A stretch of DNA of 24,439 nt from JAHDBG01 sp963922315 (lineage in GTDB: Bacteria; Pseudomonadota; Gammaproteobacteria; Chromatiales; Chromatiaceae), in contig CAWUID010000032.1 in assembly GCA_963922315.1 (NCBI GenBank), positions 1 through 24,439 on the forward strand. The letters are read 5' to 3'. This document shows, one piece after another, positions 1 to 7,158 of this stretch (the stretch's first letter is position 1; each line of letters begins with the position of its first letter). The notes beneath the pieces are model-generated. The model searched no databases. It was not told the origin of the DNA and saw only the letters and a program-made list of their open reading frames with translations. The translations under genes were made by a program, and so were the position numbers.

Positions 1-51
1 TGAAACAGGTCTTTGAAATCGCAACTGCCCCGCTAACTTTCTGAGCAGACT

Positions 52-582
52 CTAAGTATCCTGCTCGGGTGACAGGATGCGGCAAACTGACCATCCGTCT
101 GGTTGCGCAGCCAGTTGTATCCCGGCGGTCAAGTCCAGATCGAAGCGATAACGGCTCAGCGGAGTCAGCCGGACGGCATCAGCGCCCTGATGCTGGTCGG
201 CAGCAAAAGTTTTCCAATCAGTATCACCCCAGGTAGCCGGATCTGCCCAACTGAAGCCAAGATCATGCGCGAGGGAGTGAGATTGGTTGGTCGATTCACC
301 AGTATCTGTGACGAAGCCGGTTGCGTCCGGGATGGACTCTGGTGTCGAATTAGCCTGACTCAGTTGCTGATACAGGCGGTCTTTATTGGCGAGTTGGGTA
401 CCGAGTAGCTGGCGTTCCAGAGATCGGAGGTTAGCATCAAAGTGGGTCTGGTTGGCGAGCGTATCGTGTTTGAGCAGTTTGTCCGGCTCTGTCAGGTTTG
501 CGCTGACAACCGTGCTGAACAATGTCAGACCGGCTAAGGTAAGGGGCATGTGGAGATTACGACGGGATAACGTTTTTAACAT
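52..582 (-). CDS. Small secreted protein of unknown function
   Basis: This 176-residue protein is not recognised. Residues 1-28 look like a signal peptide: a basic start (MLKTLSRRN) is followed by a hydrophobic stretch (LTLAGLTLFSTVV) ending in VSA, a plausible signal peptidase I site. The mature part is polar and probably helical around residues 30-75 (many Leu, Gln and Asn, possibly a short coiled coil). It contains Trp-rich FSWADPATWGDTDWKTF near residues 110-126. No lipobox, catalytic motif or membrane segment is visible. The start is an ATG with no strong Shine-Dalgarno sequence. It is divergent from the tRNA gene and has no same-strand partner in the window. A periplasmic location is inferred from the signal peptide only. 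Confidence 0.6.
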   Translation of the reverse strand: MLKTLSRRNLHMPLTLAGLTLFSTVVSANLTEPDKLLKHDTLANQTHFDANLRSLERQLLGTQLANKDRLYQQLSQANSTPESIPDATGFVTDTGESTNQSHSLAHDLGFSWADPATWGDTDWKTFAADQHQGADAVRLTPLSRYRFDLDLTAGIQLAAQPDGWSVCRILSPEQDT

Positions 583-638
583 AGTGATGCCGCTTTGTTG
601 ATATTTAGTCGTATTGGTTAATTTTTTGGTTTTTTGCC

Positions 639-667
639 ATGGTGACTTTTGGGTGTTGTGTCACCAT
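639..667. repeat. 8-bp inverted repeat ATGGTGAC / GTCACCAT
   Basis: A perfect 8-bp inverted repeat (639-646 and 660-667) with a 13-nt spacer lies upstream of the secreted-protein gene at 582. No T-run follows either arm closely, so it does not look like an intrinsic terminator. It could be a dyad operator for the minus-strand gene. No function is assigned. Confidence 0.35.
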
Positions 668-746
668 TTTCAGCGAGGCTTATTGAGCTGATTTACTTGT
701 GTTTTAACATATAAGTTTTCATAAGGTCAAACAGGTAAAATAATTG

Positions 747-776
747 TTGACGTTGCAGAATAGAGCACACTATAAT
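747..776 (+). promoter_or_regulatory. Sigma-70 type promoter of the tRNA-fMet gene
   Basis: A -35 box TTGACG (747-752) and a perfect -10 box TATAAT (771-776) are separated by 18 bp. The expected transcription start is near 783, just before the 5' end of the tRNA at 790. Confidence 0.8.
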
Positions 777-789
777 TTCTCTTGTCAGA

Positions 790-866
790 TGCGGGGTGGA
801 GCAGTCTGGCAGCTCGTCGGGCTCATAACCCGAAGGTCGCAGGTTCAAATCCTGCCCCCGCTACCA
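790..866 (+). tRNA. Initiator tRNA-fMet (CAT anticodon)
   Basis: A 77-nt tRNA with anticodon CAT in the loop CTCATAA. Initiator hallmarks are visible: the anticodon stem carries three consecutive G-C pairs (GGG/CCC), and position 1 does not pair with position 72. The D stem is GAGC/GCTC, the T stem-loop is GCAGG-TTCAAAT-CCTGC, and ACCA is encoded at the 3' end. Positions 1 and 72 are both T (U-U in the RNA); E. coli initiator tRNAs have C1 and A72. It is flanked by its own promoter and terminator, so it appears monocistronic. Confidence 0.93.
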
Positions 867-879
867 GGTTTTTTTGATA

Positions 880-903
880 GCCGCCTCCGGGCGGCTTTTT
901 TTT
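880..903 (+). terminator. Rho-independent terminator of the tRNA gene
   Basis: A 6-bp GC stem GCCGCC/GGCGGC (880-885 and 890-895) with a TCCG tetraloop is followed directly by eight T residues. It lies 13 nt after the tRNA 3' end. The minus strand has no adjacent T-run, so it should act mainly for the tRNA and not for ribF. Confidence 0.85.
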
Positions 904-925
904 GCCTGTGTTTTTTGTCGGCCAG

Positions 926-1867
926 TCAGCAGCTCCCGGTTTCCAGTAACCGACGTGCCTGTTGCACATCACGCGCAATCTGCTTCTTCAGCAACTCGAA
1001 AGTCGCAAATTTCTGTTCCGCGCGTAATCGTTGCCGGAACTGTACTTCTATCTTCTCGCCATATAAATCCACTACCACGTCCAGCAGATGCGTCTCCAGC
1101 AACAAGGCTGACTCTGAGGCCACTGTCGGGCGTCGTCCGACATTCGCAACCCCATCCCAGCACTCTCCTTCCGGCCCTGCCACCCGCACCAGGAACACCC
1201 CCCTCAACGGGCAGTTGCGTTCTGTCAGGCGCAGATTCAGCGTTGGAAAGCCCCAGGCGCGGCCTCGTTGCGCTCCCCGACATATACGTCCGCCCAGCGC
1301 ATAGGTTCGTCCCAGACAACTGGTCGCTGTTGCCATGTCTCCGGCAGCTAATGCCGTACGTATGCGGGTACTACTGATACGTACCCCGGATTGTTCAACC
1401 GTCGCCAGACTTGCTACCCCAAAGCCATATTTCGCACCAGCCTGCTGTAACAAAGTAAAATCACCCTGCCGACCCTGGCCAAAGCGGAAGTCATCGCCAA
1501 CAAGCAGATGTTTGATACGGAGCTGCTTTATCAAGACCGCCTGAATAAACTGCTCTGCGGTCTGTGCAGCCAGATCAGCAACAAAAGGCAGGATCAGGAT
1601 CTGATCAATTTTCTGCTGTTGCAATAACGCCAATTTGTCGCGCAGGCGCGTCAGGCGTACCGGCGCCTGTTCCGGACGCAGATATTCCAGCGGCTGCGGT
1701 TCAAACAGGATCACACAAGCTGGCAACTGCATCTGTTGCGCATGACGCTTCAGTGCATTGAGTACTGCGATGTGCCCGCTGTGTACGCCATCAAAATTGC
1801 CGATCGTCGCGACACAACCATGTTGTGCCGGACGCGCTTGTTGCAGTCCACGAATAATTTGTGTCAT
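926..1867 (-). CDS. ribF: Bifunctional riboflavin kinase / FMN adenylyltransferase (FAD synthetase)
   Basis: RibF phosphorylates riboflavin to FMN and adenylates FMN to FAD in the cytoplasm. The N-terminal nucleotidyltransferase domain shows GNFDGVHSGH (residues 23-32), the HxGH-type motif, and ISSTRIR near residues 165-171. The C-terminal riboflavin kinase domain (about 185-305) contains GFPTLN, the family's ATP/riboflavin site. At 313 residues it has the usual length. The ATG start overlaps the end of lspA by four bases (ATGA), implying translational coupling with lspA. In many gammaproteobacteria the order is ribF-ileS-lspA; here ileS is absent between the two genes. Confidence 0.96.
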   Translation of the reverse strand: MTQIIRGLQQARPAQHGCVATIGNFDGVHSGHIAVLNALKRHAQQMQLPACVILFEPQPLEYLRPEQAPVRLTRLRDKLALLQQQKIDQILILPFVADLAAQTAEQFIQAVLIKQLRIKHLLVGDDFRFGQGRQGDFTLLQQAGAKYGFGVASLATVEQSGVRISSTRIRTALAAGDMATATSCLGRTYALGGRICRGAQRGRAWGFPTLNLRLTERNCPLRGVFLVRVAGPEGECWDGVANVGRRPTVASESALLLETHLLDVVVDLYGEKIEVQFRQRLRAEQKFATFELLKKQIARDVQQARRLLETGSC

Positions 1868-2328
1868 GCTGTGTGCCGTGTCCGGAAGCTGTCAATCAGT
1901 AACAAAATGACTCCGGTTGTAATCGCCATGTCAGCCACATTAAAAGTTGGCCAGTAATACGACTGCCAGTGCCATTGCAGAAAATCAACGACTTTACCAT
2001 GTAGCAGCCGGTCAATCAGGTTGCCCAGCGCGCCACCAAGCACCAGTGCCAGAGCCCAGGCTACCCAGCCTTCGCTGGCTGACAGACGCTTTAACCAGAC
2101 GATCAAAGCCACACTCACTCCGGTGGCTAAACTGACAAAAAAATAATGTTGCCAGCCACCGGCATCGGCCAGAAAACTGAACGCAGCGCCGGTGTTATAC
2201 ACCAGGGTCAGGTTGAAAACCGGCCAGATAACCTGCACCTGATATTCCTGAAAATGAGCCAGTATCCATGCTTTACTCAACTGATCCAGTCCGATAATCA
2301 TCACTGATATGATCAGATAATGTAACAA
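1864..2328 (-). CDS. lspA: Lipoprotein signal peptidase (signal peptidase II)
   Basis: LspA is the inner-membrane aspartyl peptidase that removes signal peptides from prolipoproteins. Four hydrophobic segments are visible. Conserved motifs are present: NTGAAFS (residues 45-51), GGALGNLIDR and FNVADMAI, which carry the two catalytic aspartates. The 154-residue length suits the family. The start is TTG at 2328: a stop codon lies three codons upstream, a GAGG sequence sits 9 nt before the TTG, and beginning at the internal ATG (2301) would cut the first membrane helix. It is followed by ribF with a 4-nt overlap. Confidence 0.94.
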   Translation of the reverse strand: MLHYLIISVMIIGLDQLSKAWILAHFQEYQVQVIWPVFNLTLVYNTGAAFSFLADAGGWQHYFFVSLATGVSVALIVWLKRLSASEGWVAWALALVLGGALGNLIDRLLHGKVVDFLQWHWQSYYWPTFNVADMAITTGVILLLIDSFRTRHTA

Positions 2329-2337
2329 TTTGTTTTA

Positions 2338-2341
2338 CCTC
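2338..2341 (-). promoter_or_regulatory. Ribosome-binding site fixing the TTG start of lspA
   Basis: GAGG on the minus strand lies 9 nt upstream of the TTG at 2328. It falls between the lspA start and the hemH ATG at 2351, so the leader of lspA overlaps the 5' end of hemH. Confidence 0.55.
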
Positions 2342-2350
2342 GCTAATACC

Positions 2351-3367
2351 ATGAAAGATCTACAGAATTTCGCCCATCAACTGTCCTCAAAAACCGGTGT
2401 TCTGCTGGTGAATCTGGGCACCCCGGAAGCGCCGGACCGGGCTGCCGTCAGGCGCTACCTGAAACAGTTTTTGTGGGATCGGCGTGTGGTCGAATTGCCA
2501 CGCTGGTTGTGGTGGCCAGTGTTGAATCTGATCATTCTGAACACCCGCCCTGCCCGCTCAGCGAAAGCCTATCAGAAGGTCTGGACGGATCAGGGGTCGC
2601 CGCTGATGCTGACGGCGCGTGCACAAACAACCGCTCTACGCGCACAATTAGCTACCCGTTTCGACGGGCAGGTGCTGACTGAGCTGGCGATGTGTTACGG
2701 TTCTCCGGATATTCCGACCAGTCTGTCCAGGTTACACGATGCTGGTGCACGCCGGATTCTGATTCTGCCTTTATATCCGCAATATTCTGCAACCACAGTC
2801 GGGTCGGTATTTGATGCTGTCACTGCAACGCTACGCCAATGGCGCTGGCTACCCGAGTTGCGTTTTATCAATCATTATCATGATGAACCAGGCTATATCG
2901 CCGCATTAGCTGATTCAGTACGCACCTACCGTGCACAGCATGGCAGTGCCGATAAACTGGTGATGTCATTTCACGGTATTCCGCAGGATTATTTTCATCA
3001 AGGCGACCCCTATCATTGTGAATGTCAGAAAACCGGTCGTCTGCTGGCCGAAGCACTGGAACTGACTGAGGATGACTGGACTCTGACCTTTCAATCGCGT
3101 CTCGGCCCGAAGAAGTGGTTACAACCTTACACGGATCAGACACTGCAACAGCTTGGCGCTGACCGGGTGCGGTCTGTACAGGTGATCTGCCCTGGCTTTT
3201 CTGCTGACTGTCTGGAAACTCTGGAAGAAATTGCACAGGAGAACCGGGATATTTTTATCCAGGCCGGCGGTGAGCAATTCCAGTATATCCCATGCCTGAA
3301 TGACACAACAGAGCACATTGACGTGCTGGCTGATCTGGTTTCGCGCCATTTACAAGGCTGGATCTGA
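2351..3367 (+). CDS. hemH: Ferrochelatase (protoheme ferro-lyase)
   Basis: Ferrochelatase inserts Fe2+ into protoporphyrin IX, the last step of protoheme synthesis. Family motifs are clear: VLLVNLGTPEAP at the N-terminus, SFHGIP with the catalytic histidine (about residues 206-211), FQSRLGPKKWL, and CPGFSADCLETLEE with the conserved glutamate. I chose the ATG at 2351 (338 residues), which leaves a normal N-terminus before the GVLLVNLG strand. A TTG at 2330 would also be in frame but almost abuts the lspA start. No strong Shine-Dalgarno is seen for either. It is divergent from lspA with only 22 bp between starts. The next gene begins 4 nt after its stop. Confidence 0.96.
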   Translation: MKDLQNFAHQLSSKTGVLLVNLGTPEAPDRAAVRRYLKQFLWDRRVVELPRWLWWPVLNLIILNTRPARSAKAYQKVWTDQGSPLMLTARAQTTALRAQLATRFDGQVLTELAMCYGSPDIPTSLSRLHDAGARRILILPLYPQYSATTVGSVFDAVTATLRQWRWLPELRFINHYHDEPGYIAALADSVRTYRAQHGSADKLVMSFHGIPQDYFHQGDPYHCECQKTGRLLAEALELTEDDWTLTFQSRLGPKKWLQPYTDQTLQQLGADRVRSVQVICPGFSADCLETLEEIAQENRDIFIQAGGEQFQYIPCLNDTTEHIDVLADLVSRHLQGWI

Positions 3368-3371
3368 CGAT

Positions 3372-4193
3372 ATGCATCATGTCGTGCCCAACCGATTACA
3401 TTTTTGTTTTACCCTGTTTGTCCTGCTCACCCTGGTCTGCAGCCAGGCAAGCCGGGCTGGTTCTGACCGGGCGCGTGAACAGCGCCTGACCGATCAGATG
3501 GTCGAGGCGATTCTGGATGGTGATCCGGTCATGCTTGGCGCACAACCGGATGACTTTCTCGGCATCTATATGACATCAGATACAGCACGCGGCAGCGTAT
3601 TGATATTGCATGGGCGTGGCATTCACCCGGACTGGCCGGATCTGATCAACCCCTTACGGGTTGATCTGACAGAACATGGCTGGAATACTTTATCAATTCA
3701 GCTCCCGGTGCTGGCAAAAGCGGCTGAATATAACGATTATGTGCCGATCTTTCCGGAAGCCATCCCACGCATTGAGGCAGCCCTGGCCTATCTGCGTCAG
3801 CATAGTAGCGGGCCCATAGTGATTGCCGCACACAGTTGCGGCACACATATGGCGCAACACTGGATTCAGCAACGCGGCCATGCTGCGACCCGTTTATTCG
3901 ACGGTTATATCGGCATCGGCATGGGGGCTACCGACTACCAACAACCGATGCAGGAACCGTTTATTCTGGCTAAGATACCCACTCCGGTTCTGGACATCTA
4001 TGCCGAACTGGATTATCCGGCAGTGCATCGCACGGCGCCGGAACGATTGTATCTGATCCGCCAGGCGGGTCACCCGCAGTCACAGCAGCAGATCGTGCCA
4101 CAAGCTGCCCATGAATTCCGCGAACATAGCGCGGCTTTGATTCGACAGATCGCCGCCTGGCTCAATCAGGCATTTCCACTCAATCAACCTTAA
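3372..4193 (+). CDS. DUF3530 family secreted alpha/beta-hydrolase-like protein
   Basis: This 273-residue protein begins with a probable signal peptide (residues 1-29, hydrophobic FCFTLFVLLTLVCS then ASRAG). The body resembles the DUF3530 family, which has an alpha/beta-hydrolase-like fold. It shows VLILHGRGIHPDW, where an oxyanion-hole loop would sit, and IAAHSCGTHMAQHW, an AHSCG nucleophile-elbow-like turn in place of the standard GxSxG. A late Asp (LDIYAELDYP) and a late His (AAHEFREH) could complete a triad. The chosen ATG lies 4 nt after the hemH stop; a longer frame reaching back into hemH is rejected. The substrate is unknown and periplasmic location is inferred. Confidence 0.8.
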   Translation: MHHVVPNRLHFCFTLFVLLTLVCSQASRAGSDRAREQRLTDQMVEAILDGDPVMLGAQPDDFLGIYMTSDTARGSVLILHGRGIHPDWPDLINPLRVDLTEHGWNTLSIQLPVLAKAAEYNDYVPIFPEAIPRIEAALAYLRQHSSGPIVIAAHSCGTHMAQHWIQQRGHAATRLFDGYIGIGMGATDYQQPMQEPFILAKIPTPVLDIYAELDYPAVHRTAPERLYLIRQAGHPQSQQQIVPQAAHEFREHSAALIRQIAAWLNQAFPLNQP

Positions 4194-4203
4194 GGAGCAT
4201 CCA

Positions 4204-4638
4204 ATGAAAATGCTGTCTCTGCTACTCAGCAGCCTGTTGTTGCCACTCAGTGTACTGGCTCAGAACAGTACCACAGTGGGAGATTACACGATTCATTATA
4301 ATGCACTGACTACAGACAGCCTGACGCCACAGATTGCCAGTAACTATCAGATTCAACGCAGCAAAAGCCGTGCCCTGATCAATATCGCTGTACTCAAGAA
4401 AGATCAATTAGGCGTGCACCGCCCGGTCAGCGCTGAGGTATCACTGAAGTCACGCAACCTGGTCGGTCATATCCGTGATATTCCACTGCGTGAAATCCGG
4501 GAAGACAGGGCCATTTATTACATCGCTGATTTCCCGGTAGCTGATCGCGAGCATTTGCACTTTAATGCCGATGTCACCCCACAAGGGCGGCATTATCCAG
4601 CGCAGATTCATTTTCAGCATCAGTTTTATACCCGTTAA
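4204..4638 (+). CDS. DUF4426 family periplasmic protein
   Basis: This 144-residue protein has a signal peptide (MKMLSLLLSSLLLPLSVLAQ, probable cleavage after VLA). The mature part reads GDYTIHYNALTTDSLTPQIA followed by YQIQRSKSRALINIAVLKK and resembles the DUF4426 family of small beta-rich gammaproteobacterial secreted proteins of unknown function. A strong Shine-Dalgarno (AAGGAG) precedes the ATG. It sits 10 nt after the DUF3530 gene and is probably co-transcribed with it. No catalytic motif is visible. Confidence 0.78.
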   Translation: MKMLSLLLSSLLLPLSVLAQNSTTVGDYTIHYNALTTDSLTPQIASNYQIQRSKSRALINIAVLKKDQLGVHRPVSAEVSLKSRNLVGHIRDIPLREIREDRAIYYIADFPVADREHLHFNADVTPQGRHYPAQIHFQHQFYTR

Positions 4639-4661
4639 CCTGATCGGTACAGAAAGACCCG

Positions 4662-5261
4662 ATGACCCGAGAACAGATACCGAATTTACTCAGCAGTCTG
4701 CGCATTGCCCTGATCATCCCGGTGGTCTGGGCTTTGCTGGCTGACTCACCGTTAATTGCCTTGATTTTGTTTGCTATCGCTGGGCTCACAGACAGCCTGG
4801 ATGGCTGGCTGGCACGGCGCGAACATTGGGAAACCCCGATCGGTGGTGTGCTGGATGGCGTTGCAGATAAACTGTTACTCTTTTGTGTGTATATCTGCTT
4901 GTGGTGGCTTGACAGTGTGCCAACCTGGCTGATTGCTGTGCTGTTCGGACGCGACCTGGTAATCGGCATCGGCTACCTGCTGTACCGCACCCGGCTGGGT
5001 GGCTTTAAAGCCGCACCGACCCCGACCGGCAAAGTACATATTTTTCTCCAGATCTGTCTGGTGATATTGATTATGGCAGAATCATCGGTTTTTCCGATGA
5101 TGCTGCCAGGCCTCATCGACGGGTTTATGAAGATGTTACTGATTACCGCCAGCATCAGCCTGATCGGCTATATCCGGCAATGGTATCAGGATACCTGCAC
5201 CGCTTACTATCGAAAGCTGTATGAGGCTGAACAGCGCGATAAAAAAGTATGGAGCAAGTGA
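4662..5261 (+). CDS. CDP-alcohol phosphatidyltransferase family protein
   Basis: This integral membrane enzyme carries the complete CDP-alcohol phosphotransferase signature DG-x2-AR-x8-G-x3-D-x3-D (Asp47, Gly48, Ala51, Arg52, Gly61, Asp65, Asp69). The N-terminal NLLSSLRIALIIPV segment resembles PGP synthase. Such enzymes join CDP-diacylglycerol to an alcohol phosphate, or a similar pair, at the inner membrane. Several hydrophobic helices span residues 15-160. It could be a phosphatidylglycerophosphate synthase paralogue, but the acceptor cannot be told from sequence, so no symbol is given. Its 3' end overlaps lpxK by 13 nt. Confidence 0.88.
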   Translation: MTREQIPNLLSSLRIALIIPVVWALLADSPLIALILFAIAGLTDSLDGWLARREHWETPIGGVLDGVADKLLLFCVYICLWWLDSVPTWLIAVLFGRDLVIGIGYLLYRTRLGGFKAAPTPTGKVHIFLQICLVILIMAESSVFPMMLPGLIDGFMKMLLITASISLIGYIRQWYQDTCTAYYRKLYEAEQRDKKVWSK

Positions 5262-6226
5262 CCCGGCACTGGCAACGCCTGGGGCTGGTTAACCTGCTAC
5301 TCTCGCCATTATCTGCGCTGTTTGCTGTCATTATCTGGCTGCGTCGCCGTGCCTACCAGTACGGATTGTTGCGCACCTGGCGCAGCCCGGTGCCAGTGAT
5401 CATTGTCGGTAACATCACGGCTGGCGGCAGCGGTAAAACACCGTTAGTACTCTGGCTGGCACGGCATTTACAAACGCAAGGCTATCGCCCCGGCATCGTC
5501 AGCCGGGGCTATCGGGCCCGACACAACAACTGGCCGCAACTCATTTGTGCTGACGACGATCCGCACCAGTTCGGAGATGAACCCGTGCTGCTGGCCAGAC
5601 AAAGCGGTTGCCCGGTATGTGTGGGGCCGGATCGACCTGCCGCAGTGCGCGCCCTGCTCGCCGCACAGCCGTGCGATATCATCCTGGCTGATGACGGGCT
5701 GCAACATTATGCTCTGGATCGCGATATCGAAATTGTGGTCGTTGGCACACAAGGACTTGGCAATCGCTGGCTGTTGCCCGCCGGGCCATTGCGTGAACCG
5801 GCCAGCCGTCTGCGCCAGGCTGATCTGATCATCCACAACAACCCGATCAAAGCCGGACACCAGCTGCACTGGGGCGAGCCGACGATCACACCGCTGCACA
5901 ACCCAGACGCCCCTCCTCAACCACTCAACCGATTTCGTGGACAATCCATCCATGCTGTGGCTGGTATTGCCTATCCCGAACATTTTTTTGCACTATTACG
6001 TACACATGGCCTGATACTGCAAACACATCCCTTCCCGGACCACCACCCTTACACGCCGGATGATTGCCGGTTCTCCTCCTCCCTGCCAATCCTGATGACC
6101 CACAAAGATGCGGTAAAATGTAAACATTACGCCCTGCCTGATGCCTGGGTTGTAAACCGCGAACCACAGCCGGATGCCGCCTTCATCACGGCACTTCACC
6201 ACCTACTGGAAACGCATGCTGGATAA
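5249..6226 (+). CDS. lpxK: Tetraacyldisaccharide 4'-kinase (lipid A 4'-kinase)
   Basis: LpxK phosphorylates the 4' position of the tetraacyldisaccharide 1-phosphate precursor to give lipid IVA at the inner membrane. The Walker A motif GNITAGGSGKTP lies at residues 54-65, after an N-terminal hydrophobic helix (about 15-31). ILADDGLQHYALDRD is the conserved family segment around the catalytic Asp. The 325-residue length is typical. The ATG overlaps the preceding phosphatidyltransferase gene by 13 nt. The next gene starts inside its 3' end, and kdsB follows closely, so lipid A and Kdo synthesis genes are coupled here. Confidence 0.95.
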   Translation: MEQVTRHWQRLGLVNLLLSPLSALFAVIIWLRRRAYQYGLLRTWRSPVPVIIVGNITAGGSGKTPLVLWLARHLQTQGYRPGIVSRGYRARHNNWPQLICADDDPHQFGDEPVLLARQSGCPVCVGPDRPAAVRALLAAQPCDIILADDGLQHYALDRDIEIVVVGTQGLGNRWLLPAGPLREPASRLRQADLIIHNNPIKAGHQLHWGEPTITPLHNPDAPPQPLNRFRGQSIHAVAGIAYPEHFFALLRTHGLILQTHPFPDHHPYTPDDCRFSSSLPILMTHKDAVKCKHYALPDAWVVNREPQPDAAFITALHHLLETHAG

Positions 6227-6395
6227 AACATTACGCCAACTGCTGGTCTGCCCCATTTGTAAAGGCCCGTTAGATTACCAAAAGAAAGACCAGGAACTAA
6301 TTTGCCATACAGATCAGTTAGCCTTCCCGATCCGGGACGGCATCCCGGTCATGCTGCCCGAAGAAGCGCGCGCACTCACATCTGATGCCACATAA
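6216..6395 (+). CDS. Trm112 family small protein (YcaR-like)
   Basis: A 59-residue protein matching the bacterial Trm112/YcaR family: LLVCPICKGPLDY with a CPxC pair, ELICHTDQLAFPIRDGIPVML, then a short acidic tail. The family commonly lies between lpxK and kdsB, exactly as here. Its molecular role in bacteria is poorly defined; eukaryotic and archaeal Trm112 activates methyltransferases. The ATG at 6216 overlaps the lpxK end by 11 nt, and kdsB begins 11 nt before its stop. A longer upstream in-frame start is rejected because it lies deep in lpxK and adds no family sequence. Confidence 0.9.
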   Translation: MLDKTLRQLLVCPICKGPLDYQKKDQELICHTDQLAFPIRDGIPVMLPEEARALTSDAT

Positions 6396-7158
6396 CCCAA
6401 CACCATCATACAGGATTGTGATCCCGGCCCGGTACGGGTCGCAACGGCTGCCTGGCAAACCCTTGTTACCGGTCGCTGGTCAGCCGCTGATCTGGCATGT
6501 GTATCAGGCTGCACAACGCAGTGCTGCGCACGAAGTTGTGATCGCGACTGACGACGCCCGCATCGCCGACGCTGCACGCAGCTTTGATGCGCATGTCTGT
6601 CTGACTCGCGCAGATCATCCAAGCGGGACAGATCGCATCGCAGAAGTCGCGGCACAATGCAATTGGGCGCATGAAGATATTATCGTGAATCTGCAAGGCG
6701 ACGAACCGGATATGCCACCTGCCCTGTTAGACCAGGTGGCTTGCGAACTGGCCGCACACCCGACCGCCACCCTGTCGACGCTGGCCGTTCCTATCGACCA
6801 GGCAGCGGAACATACAGATCCTTCTGTCGTGAAAGTCGTCACCAACCAGGCAGGCATGGCACTCTATTTCAGCCGTGCGCCGATACCCTGGCAACGCGAC
6901 ACAGACGCAACAATGCCACCACCACGCCTGCGTCACCTCGGTATTTATGCGTATCGGGTCAGCTTTCTGCACCGTTATGCCACCTGGACTGACTCACCGC
7001 TGGAACAGGCCGAATCACTGGAGCAACTGCGCGCTCTATGGCATGGCGAGCCCATCCGGGTCGGCATCGCCAGTGAAGCCCCATCACCCGGCATTGATAC
7101 CGCAGATGATTATGCCCGGTTACTCACCCGGACAGGAGCCACAACTTGCACGTCTTAG
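6385..7158 (+). CDS. kdsB: 3-deoxy-manno-octulosonate cytidylyltransferase (CMP-Kdo synthetase)
   Basis: KdsB activates Kdo with CTP to CMP-Kdo, the donor for the LPS inner core. The N-terminal nucleotide-binding loop IPARYGSQRLPGKPL and the metal-site segment IVNLQGDEPDMP are both present, followed by the family regions YFSRAPIPW and HLGIYAYR. The 257-residue length is normal. It overlaps the Trm112 gene by 11 nt and tsaD by 13 nt. It belongs to the tightly packed lpxK-Trm112-kdsB block. Confidence 0.96.
   Translation: MPHNPTPSYRIVIPARYGSQRLPGKPLLPVAGQPLIWHVYQAAQRSAAHEVVIATDDARIADAARSFDAHVCLTRADHPSGTDRIAEVAAQCNWAHEDIIVNLQGDEPDMPPALLDQVACELAAHPTATLSTLAVPIDQAAEHTDPSVVKVVTNQAGMALYFSRAPIPWQRDTDATMPPPRLRHLGIYAYRVSFLHRYATWTDSPLEQAESLEQLRALWHGEPIRVGIASEAPSPGIDTADDYARLLTRTGATTCTS
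7134..7138 (+). promoter_or_regulatory. Ribosome-binding site fixing the TTG start of tsaD
   Basis: AGGAG lies 7 nt upstream of the TTG at 7146, inside the kdsB coding sequence. It supports the non-ATG start that preserves the family N-terminus. Confidence 0.7.

Noticed and set aside
744..1377. Long plus-strand open frames across the tRNA gene and ribF
   Set aside because: They run through the tRNA and are antisense to a clear RibF; the translations are low-complexity and lack any family features.
2330..2350. TTG start of hemH at 2330
   Set aside because: It adds seven residues with no family match and nearly abuts the lspA start; the ATG at 2351 is sufficient.
3300..3371. Longer start for the DUF3530 gene inside hemH
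   Set aside because: The ATG at 3372 begins a proper signal peptide directly after the hemH stop; the extension would bury it.
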